Source: Lachnoclostridium sp. UBA1434 (GTDB taxonomy: Bacteria; Bacillota; Clostridia; Lachnospirales; Lachnospiraceae). Taken from it: 9,805 bases of DNA. Under the pieces are notes generated by a model. The model saw only the letters and a program-made list of their open reading frames with translations. It was not told the origin of the DNA and made no database searches. Of the stretch, positions 1 through 5,114 are shown in pieces. The translations under genes were made by a program, and so were the position numbers. Numbering within the stretch: position 1 is the stretch's first letter; every line of letters begins with the position of its first letter. The stretch covers positions 51,082-60,886 of the forward strand of contig DCTS01000002.1 of assembly GCA_002329645.1 (NCBI GenBank), in the 5' to 3' direction.

Positions 1-13
1 GTAATGTATAAAG

Positions 14-49
14 TATATATCAGGAATGTGCTCATTATATATCAGGAAT
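14..49 (+). repeat. Two 14-bp direct repeats upstream of the fprA promoter
   Basis: The 14-mer tatatatcaggaat occurs exactly at 14-27 and again at 36-49, a period of 22 bp, or about two helical turns. The second copy ends 3 bp before the putative -35 element at 53. Same-face direct repeats next to a -35 are typical of an activator binding site. No regulator can be named from the sequence, and the 5' end of the window cuts off any further copies. Confidence 0.6.
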
Positions 50-52
50 CGG

Positions 53-81
53 TTGACGCAGAGGATATTCTGCTCTACAAT
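53..81 (+). promoter_or_regulatory. Sigma-A-type promoter of fprA with a dyad in the spacer
   Basis: A -35 TTGACG (53-58) and a -10 TACAAT (76-81) are separated by 17 bp, close to the vegetative consensus. The inverted repeat GCAGA (58-62) / TCTGC (69-73) lies in the spacer, where a bound regulator would contact or block RNA polymerase. Transcription would start near 88, giving a leader of about 60 nt before the fprA start at 151. The promoter is a confident call; the operator role of the dyad is inference. Confidence 0.7.
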
Positions 82-83
82 AA

Positions 84-98
84 CAATAATCATTACTG
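84..98 (+). promoter_or_regulatory. Weak PerR-box-like palindrome at the fprA transcription start
   Basis: The stretch centred on C91 contains the perfect 9-bp palindrome TAATCATTA and matches the Bacillus PerR box (TTATAATNATTATAA) at about 9 of 14 fixed positions. It would overlap the predicted fprA transcription start. PerR is known to control flavodiiron genes in some clostridia, so the site is plausible. AT-rich DNA produces such matches by chance, so this is only a candidate. Confidence 0.2.
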
Positions 99-150
99 AC
101 ATATATTAGTTTTATTTCTTTAATTAATATTTTTTAAGGAGGAATAACAC

Positions 151-1323
151 ATGAATACGATAGAATTAAAACCTGGGATTTACTCGGTGGGGATTGTGGA
201 CTGGAATTCACGAAGCTTTCATGGTTATGCCATAAATAATGGCACTACTTATAACGCATATCTTATAATTGATGAAAAGATTACCCTCATTGATACAGTA
301 AAGGCCAGCTTTTCCGAGGAGCTTATAGAAAGAATATCGGAGATAGTCGATCCGAAATCCATAGATTATGTTATATCCAATCATGTCGAGATGGATCATT
401 CAGGATCCATCCCTGCAGTTATGAAGCTTGCCAAAAATGCGGTAATTGTAACCTCCTCCCCCGGAGGCAAGAAAGGCCTCATCGCTCATTACGGTGATGC
501 ATATCAATATATGGAGGTAAAGACCGGCGATACACTTAAGCTGGGAAAAAGGACCCTTACCTTCGTAACTACGCCTATGCTGCACTGGACGGACAATATG
601 GTTACCTATTGTCCTGAGGAGAAGCTGTTGTTCTCCAATGATGCCTTCGGACAGCATTATACCTCCAATAACCGTTTTGACGATGAGGAGGAGCTTGAAC
701 GCATCATGTACGAGCTCAGGCATTACTATGCCAACATACTTATGCCCTACGGCCAGCAGGCAAAAAAAGCCCTGGCTGCCGTAAAAGCCCTGGATATTGA
801 CATGATTGCTCCAAGCCATGGCATCATATGGAGAAGTCATATCAAGGAGGCTATCGAAGCATATGAATATTATGCCGAGGGCAGGACTGAGGATTACGCC
901 CTTGTCATATACGATACCATGTGGCATTCAACCGAAGCTATTGCAAGGAGCATTCTGGAAGGCTTCAGCAGAAGGGGCACAAGAGCAAAGCTTCTGGACC
1001 TCGGGAAAACTCCTCTTTCCGATGTTATGACGGAGATGCTTAAGGCAAAATATCTTGCTGTCGGCTGTCCCACGCTGGATTCTTATATAACGCCCAATAT
1101 AGGAGCTTTCCTTACCTATATGAAATGCCTTTCACCAAAAAACAAGCTTGGCTTTGCCTTCGGTTCATACGGATGGAGCGGCCAAAGCATAGGCATTGTT
1201 GAGCAGATGCTTAAGGATATGGGTGTTGAAATTATTCTGGACCCTATACGCATTACTTATGTGCCCTCCGAAAAACAGCTTAAGGATATTGAAGATAGAG
1301 TTTCGGAAATTAAGATCATGTAA
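151..1323 (+). CDS. fprA: A-type flavoprotein (flavodiiron protein), O2/NO reductase
   Basis: Cytosolic flavodiiron enzyme that reduces O2 to water and/or NO to N2O, protecting anaerobes from oxidative or nitrosative stress; electrons usually come from rubredoxin or a reductase encoded elsewhere. Residues 1-245 form a metallo-beta-lactamase-like domain with the diiron ligands His78, Glu80, Asp82, His145, Asp164 and His223 all visible (motifs HVEMDH, LHWTD, SNDAFG, PSHG). Residues 250-390 form a flavodoxin domain with an FMN phosphate loop at YDTMWHSTE (254-262) and later FMN loops near GCPTLDS and GSYGWSG. At 390 aa it is a standard class A protein with no fused rubredoxin or flavin reductase domain. 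The start is fixed by AAGGAGG at 136-142, 8 nt before the ATG. It has its own promoter. Whether O2 or NO is preferred cannot be read from sequence. Confidence 0.96.
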   Translation: MNTIELKPGIYSVGIVDWNSRSFHGYAINNGTTYNAYLIIDEKITLIDTVKASFSEELIERISEIVDPKSIDYVISNHVEMDHSGSIPAVMKLAKNAVIVTSSPGGKKGLIAHYGDAYQYMEVKTGDTLKLGKRTLTFVTTPMLHWTDNMVTYCPEEKLLFSNDAFGQHYTSNNRFDDEEELERIMYELRHYYANILMPYGQQAKKALAAVKALDIDMIAPSHGIIWRSHIKEAIEAYEYYAEGRTEDYALVIYDTMWHSTEAIARSILEGFSRRGTRAKLLDLGKTPLSDVMTEMLKAKYLAVGCPTLDSYITPNIGAFLTYMKCLSPKNKLGFAFGSYGWSGQSIGIVEQMLKDMGVEIILDPIRITYVPSEKQLKDIEDRVSEIKIM

Positions 1324-1349
1324 TGGGGTTGAAGGATTTGGCTGCCGAC

Positions 1350-1390
1350 AGACTGCGGATATAGCTGATGTTCTATTAAAAATGCAGTCT
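1350..1390 (+). repeat. Long-loop inverted repeat between fprA and ylmC
   Basis: AGACTGC (1350-1356) pairs with GCAGTCT (1384-1390), and a partial inner pairing ATAG/CTAT may extend the stem. The 3' arm is followed by ATATAATG rather than a T run, so it is not a convincing intrinsic terminator. It may be a processing or 3'-end hairpin for the fprA transcript. A TATAAT lies at 1392-1397, but it lacks a good -35 element 17 bp upstream. The 131-bp gap contains nothing else I can support. Confidence 0.35.
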
Positions 1391-1454
1391 ATATAATGTG
1401 AGATTTTCTTCTCCTTAAGCATATAATAAACCAAGAACATATTGGGGTGTTATA

Positions 1455-1712
1455 ATGCGAATATGCGAGCTTCGGGATAAGGAAGTTATAAACTGCAGGG
1501 ACTGCCAGCGACTTGGCTATGTCTGTGATATAGAATTTGACATCTGTACAGGTCATATAACACATATAATTGTACCGGGCCCGTGCAAGGTATGGGGAAT
1601 CCTCGGAAGGGATCACGAATATGTCATAAGCTGCTGCTGTATAAAGCAAATTGGCACGGATGTAATCCTTGTTGATGTGGATACGGAGAAGTGTCTTATA
1701 AAATGCATATAA
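1455..1712 (+). CDS. ylmC: YlmC/YmxH-family sporulation-associated PRC-barrel-like protein, Cys-rich
   Basis: Small 85-aa protein with the YlmC/YmxH layout: an N-terminal xxExRxKEVINxxDxxRLGYVxDIEFD segment, a TGxIxxIIVPGP turn, a GxxGRDxEYVI strand and a final IGxDVILVDVD strand. Length matches the family (about 80-90 aa). The molecular function is unknown; the family is associated with sporulation and is often found next to sigG. It has 11 cysteines in 85 residues (positions 4, 14, 17, 24, 31, 44, 60-62, 80, 84), including a CCC triplet, which suggests metal binding or disulphide chemistry but may be a lineage trait. The start follows GGGGTG at 1444-1449 with a 5-nt spacer. No clear promoter precedes it, so it may be read from fprA or from an unrecognised sporulation promoter. 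Confidence 0.85.
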   Translation: MRICELRDKEVINCRDCQRLGYVCDIEFDICTGHITHIIVPGPCKVWGILGRDHEYVISCCCIKQIGTDVILVDVDTEKCLIKCI

Positions 1713-1744
1713 TGGCAGTATAATCCGTTTTATCGTTAAATTGC

Positions 1745-1773
1745 TTGACCTTACGAAAAAACTTCAATATAAT
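1745..1773 (+). promoter_or_regulatory. Sigma-A-type promoter of nrdR
   Basis: TTGACC (1745-1750) and a perfect TATAAT (1768-1773) are separated by 17 bp. The start of transcription would be near 1780, about 60 nt before the nrdR ATG. This is among the strongest vegetative promoter matches in the window and indicates that nrdR is transcribed independently of ylmC. Confidence 0.75.
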
Positions 1774-1841
1774 CAAATTATAGGCAACCTGTGTTTGCTT
1801 TTTTAGATGCAGCTATTAGTACATATGGGGAGGAAATACCA

Positions 1842-2294
1842 ATGAAGTGTCCGTTTTGCAACAAAGACAGCACCAGGGTAATAGATTCCAGACCTGCAGA
1901 GGATAATAATTCTATTAGAAGAAGGCGTCAGTGTGATGAATGCCAGAGAAGGTTCACAACATATGAAAAGATTGAAGCAATCCCTCTGGTAGTAATTAAA
2001 AAGGATAATAACAGGGAACCTTATGACAGGTCCAAGATTGAAGCCGGAGTGTTCCGTTCCTGCCATAAAAGGCCCATTTCCGTGGAACAGATAACAGCTC
2101 TTGTTGATGAGATTGAAACTGCTATTTTCAACAGGGAGGACAAGGAGATTCCAAGCCATGTCATCGGTGAACTGGTCATGGACAAGCTCAAGGATCTGGA
2201 TCCTGTAGCTTATGTAAGATTTGCTTCAGTTTACCGGGAATTCAAAGATGTGAATACCTTCATGAATGAGCTTAAGAAAATACTTGACAATTAA
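1842..2294 (+). CDS. nrdR: Transcriptional repressor NrdR of ribonucleotide reductase genes
   Basis: Cytosolic zinc- and nucleotide-binding repressor that shuts down ribonucleotide reductase (nrd) operons when dATP/ATP signal adequate dNTP. Residues 1-45 are the zinc ribbon: MKCPFC (Cys3, Cys6) and CDEC (Cys31, Cys34), with the family-typical stretch VIDSRPAED, SIRRRR and RRFTTYE. Residues about 49-139 are the ATP-cone, starting at PLVVIKKDN and including EYDRSKI-like and YVRFASVYREF motifs. The 150-aa length is normal. The start is set by GGGGAGG at 1827-1833, 8 nt before the ATG; an in-frame TTG at 1791 lacks a ribosome binding site and would add a non-homologous extension. No nrd structural gene is in the window, so its targets lie elsewhere. 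Confidence 0.97.
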   Translation: MKCPFCNKDSTRVIDSRPAEDNNSIRRRRQCDECQRRFTTYEKIEAIPLVVIKKDNNREPYDRSKIEAGVFRSCHKRPISVEQITALVDEIETAIFNREDKEIPSHVIGELVMDKLKDLDPVAYVRFASVYREFKDVNTFMNELKKILDN

Positions 2295-2384
2295 CATATT
2301 AAATTATTACTTGCATTATACTAATAATTTATTCATCCAATAAAACGACATCATTGATTATTTTACAAAATGGGAGGAATTCAT

Positions 2385-3281
2385 ATGCTGTTTGGAGCGC
2401 TGGAAGCAGGCGGAACTAAGATGGTCATGGCCATCGGAACGGAAAGGGGCGAGATACTAGAGCAAACAAGCATTCCGACAAGGACACCGTCGGTAACCAT
2501 ACCCGAGATAATCGAGTATTTTAAGAGCAAGGATATTATTGCTATCGGAATCGGCTCATTTGGACCAATTGATCTTGACCGTACTTCAAAGACCTATGGT
2601 TACATAACATCCACACCTAAGCTTGACTGGGTTAATTACAATATTGTAGGCACCATCAGAAATGCTCTTAATATTCCTGTAGGCTTTGATACCGATGTCA
2701 ATGCCGCCGCTCTTGGGGAAGCTTCCTGGGGAAGCCTGGCAGAAGTTCCGTCAGGCATATATATCACTGTAGGAACAGGCATAGGCGTCGGAGCGTATGT
2801 TAACGAAGGTCTTCTTCATGGTATGCTTCATCCTGAAGCCGGGCATGTCCTTATAAGCAGGCACCCGGATGACAGCTTCGATGGAGTTTGCCCCTACCAT
2901 TCCAATTGCCTGGAAGGTTTTGCTTCCGGTCCGTCAATTGTGAAGAGATACGGCAAGAAAGCCGATGAATTGGAAGTCGGTTCGAAGGCTTTGGAGATTG
3001 AGGCATATTATCTTGCCCAGGGCATTGTAAACTACATTCTCACCCTCTCACCCCACAGAATTGTGCTGGGTGGCGGCGTTATGAACCGTGAAGATCTCTT
3101 ACCCCTGATACGTAAGCAGGTTGTACAGCTTATGAACGGCTACATTCGTACGGACCGTTTAAATGACATTGATAAGTACATAGTACCTGCTTCTCTTGGC
3201 GGCAATCAGGGAATATTGGGCTGCATCAAGCTGGCCGTGCTTGAAAATTCACATTATCATCTTGATCCAAGGCCTATTTAA
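2385..3281 (+). CDS. ROK-family fructokinase (GmuE/ScrK-like)
   Basis: Predicted cytosolic ATP-dependent fructokinase making fructose 6-phosphate. The ROK fold is clear: N-terminal phosphate loop GALEAGGTK (residues 3-11), a GIGSFGPID motif, the substrate segment DTDVNAAALGE with its catalytic Asp (DVNAA), an ITVGTGIGVG loop, and the ROK zinc site formed by GH plus CPYHSNC with one His, Cys, His and Cys. LEGFASGP follows, and HRIVLGGGVM is the C-terminal adenosine motif. It resembles Bacillus GmuE closely along its length (298 aa, normal), so fructose is the likeliest substrate; mannose or another hexose cannot be excluded. ATG 2385 is chosen because GGGAGG at 2372-2377 sits 7 nt upstream; the in-frame ATG at 2370 overlaps that site. 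The 90-bp gap after nrdR has no clear promoter or terminator, so read-through from nrdR is possible. Confidence 0.92.
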   Translation: MLFGALEAGGTKMVMAIGTERGEILEQTSIPTRTPSVTIPEIIEYFKSKDIIAIGIGSFGPIDLDRTSKTYGYITSTPKLDWVNYNIVGTIRNALNIPVGFDTDVNAAALGEASWGSLAEVPSGIYITVGTGIGVGAYVNEGLLHGMLHPEAGHVLISRHPDDSFDGVCPYHSNCLEGFASGPSIVKRYGKKADELEVGSKALEIEAYYLAQGIVNYILTLSPHRIVLGGGVMNREDLLPLIRKQVVQLMNGYIRTDRLNDIDKYIVPASLGGNQGILGCIKLAVLENSHYHLDPRPI

Positions 3282-3368
3282 ATAAATACTGCGTATTATA
3301 TACTTATCGAATATGTGAGATATTAATTATATTGAAAGTAATGAGTATTCCATTATATTGAACACATC

Positions 3369-3406
3369 AAGCCCATGGCTGGCAATTAATCAACCATGGG
3401 CTTTTT
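3369..3406 (+). terminator. Intrinsic terminator after the fructokinase gene
   Basis: A perfect 10-bp stem, AAGCCCATGG (3369-3378) with CCATGGGCTT (3394-3403), encloses a 15-nt loop and runs into TTTTT (3402-3406). It lies 88 bp after the fructokinase stop and 26 bp beyond the 3' end of the convergent 201-aa gene. The T run is on the + strand; on the - strand the hairpin is followed only by TTGATGTG, so termination there would be weaker. It separates the two convergent units. Confidence 0.88.
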
Positions 3407-3431
3407 ACATGCTGAAACTTTATGCGTATGA

Positions 3432-4037
3432 TTAGCTGTACCTTTGGATTATCTCCTCTGCTGCCTTAATATTATCTTCCTTTGCAGAAACCCTGAACTG
3501 GCAGATGAAGCAATCATTGAACATTTTGTATTCATACTGCTTACTTAACTCCTCCATATCACCATGAACAGCGTTGAAGCTCCTTATCAGCTCTTCCTGA
3601 TCGGAGTCCGGTAAGCCCATATAGCAAAATATATTATAATTGTCTAAAATATCCTTAATCTTGTCTATCTCATCTGCCCCCGGGGCAATCCCGATAATAT
3701 ATTTGTTCTTCTTTTGGGAGTCCTTTCTTCTGATATTAAAGCCCATGAAGCTGTAACCGGCATCGTCTGCAGTGACTATCATATCATATCTTAAGGATTG
3801 ACTGTCTAAAGCTTTAGTCAACTCCAGCATATTTGCATCGATATCCGTCTTGTTTGTCTTAATTATATAACTCGTATCGATGACAAACAGACACGGACAT
3901 CCCCCTGCCATATCCTTTATAAAGCTTATAAGGAAATCCTCGTCTTTCCTCAGGCGATAATAATTTACAAATATATGTACAGTATCGCCCTCAATATCTT
4001 TTCCGACCTTCAGCTTGCTTTTGTTAAATAAGCCCAC
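3432..4037 (-). CDS. Hypothetical protein, 201 aa, no recognised family
   Basis: I do not recognise this protein. It has no signal peptide or membrane segment and looks like a soluble alternating alpha/beta protein: strands near 19-27 (TVHIFVNYY), 48-54 (PCLFVID), 85-90 (DMIVTA) and 113-118 (YIIGIA), with helices between. Notable patches are DMAGGCPCLFVID (42-54), VTADDAGYSFMG (88-99) and an NDCFICQF pair of cysteines (Cys176, Cys179). It opens with basic residues (FNKSKLKVGK). The start is GTG, preceded by GAGAGG about 8 nt upstream. It is transcribed alone from a good sigma-A-type promoter at 4109-4138 with a leader of about 65 nt and converges on the + strand arm. Open frame, ribosome binding site and promoter all support a real gene; function is unknown. 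Confidence 0.8.
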   Translation of the reverse strand: MGLFNKSKLKVGKDIEGDTVHIFVNYYRLRKDEDFLISFIKDMAGGCPCLFVIDTSYIIKTNKTDIDANMLELTKALDSQSLRYDMIVTADDAGYSFMGFNIRRKDSQKKNKYIIGIAPGADEIDKIKDILDNYNIFCYMGLPDSDQEELIRSFNAVHGDMEELSKQYEYKMFNDCFICQFRVSAKEDNIKAAEEIIQRYS

Positions 4038-4108
4038 TGCAACTGCCTCTCTTCCTGAGCATGATTTTTGCTCTTTATTATATTATTATTCTGTACCCTT
4101 CTTTTTCT

Positions 4109-4138
4109 ATTATAGGTTACCTTGTAAAGGTGTTTCAA
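4109..4138 (-). promoter_or_regulatory. Sigma-A-type promoter of the 201-aa gene with a spacer dyad
   Basis: Read on the - strand, TTGAAA (4138-4133) and a perfect TATAAT (4114-4109) are 18 bp apart. The spacer contains the inverted repeat ACCTT-TAC-AAGGT. A dyad between -35 and -10 with a slightly long spacer is the layout used by MerR-type activators, though their operators usually have longer centre-to-centre spacing, and no such regulator is nearby. The promoter call is good; the operator call is inference. Confidence 0.65.
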
Positions 4139-4202
4139 GACTTGAATTGTACGTATTCAATTATATAATAAACTCAAAGTAAATTTAACCGGATTCCATT
4201 TT

Positions 4203-4225
4203 GCTTTCCAATATAGGTTGGAAGC
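4203..4225 (-). repeat. Hairpin downstream of the lipoprotein gene
   Basis: On the - strand GCTTCCAA pairs with TTGGAAAGC, with one bulged base and a 6-nt loop, starting 16 bp past the lipoprotein stop. It is followed by AAAATGG rather than a T run, so it may stabilise or process the 3' end but is not a standard intrinsic terminator. Confidence 0.35.
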
Positions 4226-4241
4226 ATGTGCAGCTATAAAT

Positions 4242-4952
4242 TTATTGTAATTCTATATTAATTTTATCGCTAAATCTCAGATCTATCAGACTTCCCTCTA
4301 TACTGTCACTTAGACCTTTATTATTCACTTCCATATTAGTTATATTATCAATTGTTTTTACTCCAACAGTTTTCGTATTATTTTCTGCAATATATTCCTC
4401 ATAAATTACATATTTATATCCGTCATACTCAAAGGATAAATAATTTAAGTCCATTCCTTCATTACCTGCTCCGCCTCCCCGGAAATAATACGAATAGGTG
4501 AATTCACTCCATGACCCCTCCTTATTTTCAGGAAATTCAAGATCAATATTGTTTGGGGTACCAATGCGGCATGTAATATAGTCCGGCTGTGTATTTGATA
4601 TGCATACCGATATTGTTTTAGGCGAATCGGCCAGCTTAAAACTAAATAGCACTTCTTCATCGTCAGTACATAGATTCTCTTTATATATAACTTCCTGGAT
4701 GTCCTCTGTCTGTACATTGGATATTTCTGTATAATCCTTTTCATCCTTAGGAGTATCACCGGGTTCAGTTTGTATGTCATCCATTGATGGTTGACTTAGC
4801 TCCGGAGTGCTTGTCACATTCTCTTCGTTTATATCGGAAGGCTGGTCTTCTGTTGCAATAACTTTGCTTTTATTACTTGCGCAGCCTGTCAATAAAAAAC
4901 AAAGTATTATAAGACTTATATAAAGTATTTGTAATGAACGCACTTTAAACAT
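4242..4952 (-). CDS. Orphan lipoprotein, 236 aa, function unknown
   Basis: Predicted membrane-anchored lipoprotein on the outer face of the cytoplasmic membrane. The N-terminus has a short charged segment (MFKVR), a hydrophobic core (about residues 7-20) and a lipobox LTGC with Cys24 as the lipidation site. Residues about 25-75 are an acidic Ser/Thr/Pro/Glu-rich linker of the kind that tethers an extracellular domain. The remaining 160 residues look beta-rich, with aromatic and Gly stretches such as YSYYFRGGGAGNEG (about 154-167) and paired strands LSFEYDGYKYVIYEEYI. I recognise no family. The start is supported by GGAGGAG about 8 nt upstream. Its gene stands alone between galK and the 201-aa gene, with 162 bp before it and about 200 bp after it, so no partner is implied. 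Confidence 0.85.
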   Translation of the reverse strand: MFKVRSLQILYISLIILCFLLTGCASNKSKVIATEDQPSDINEENVTSTPELSQPSMDDIQTEPGDTPKDEKDYTEISNVQTEDIQEVIYKENLCTDDEEVLFSFKLADSPKTISVCISNTQPDYITCRIGTPNNIDLEFPENKEGSWSEFTYSYYFRGGGAGNEGMDLNYLSFEYDGYKYVIYEEYIAENNTKTVGVKTIDNITNMEVNNKGLSDSIEGSLIDLRFSDKINIELQ

Positions 4953-4979
4953 ATATTAAGCTCCTCCAGATTTAATCAC

Positions 4980-5000
4980 ACCTAAAATCACATATTAGGT
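4980..5000 (-). repeat. Small inverted repeat upstream of the lipoprotein gene
   Basis: ACCTAA (4980-4985) and TTAGGT (4995-5000) form a perfect 6-bp dyad with a 9-bp centre, 28-48 bp upstream of the lipoprotein ATG and just ahead of its ribosome binding site. It could be an operator or a leader hairpin. I could not find a convincing promoter in this 162-bp gap. Confidence 0.3.
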
Positions 5001-5073
5001 TTTACCCATATCTATCTTACCAATAACTAAAAGCGGCCGTTATATTGTCCATCACATCACATGTTTATCCTAT

Positions 5074-5099
5074 ATTAACCTAATTAATATTAGCTTAAT
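5074..5099 (-). repeat. AT-rich hairpin after galK
   Basis: Two 11-bp arms (5074-5084 and 5089-5099) are complementary with one mismatch around a 4-nt loop, starting 16 bp past the galK stop. No T run follows on the - strand. It is a plausible 3' end or stability element for the galK message, but as an almost pure A/T palindrome it could also form by chance. Confidence 0.4.
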
Positions 5100-5114
5100 T
5101 AATGTCAGCACAGC

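Noticed and set aside
400..927. 175-codon open frame antisense to fprA
   Set aside because: It lies wholly opposite a gene with full catalytic motifs, has no ribosome binding site, and its sequence resembles no protein.
1419..1445. Sigma-E-like promoter (GCATATA, CATATTGG) before ylmC
   Set aside because: Its start site would fall after or within the ribosome binding site at 1444-1449, so it could not produce a translatable message.
1791..1841. N-terminal extension of NrdR from TTG 1791
   Set aside because: No ribosome binding site precedes it; GGGGAGG is positioned for ATG 1842, where the family-typical MKCPFC begins.
2370..2384. Earlier ATG for the fructokinase
   Set aside because: It overlaps the GGGAGG site that serves ATG 2385, and the family N-terminus matches the later start.
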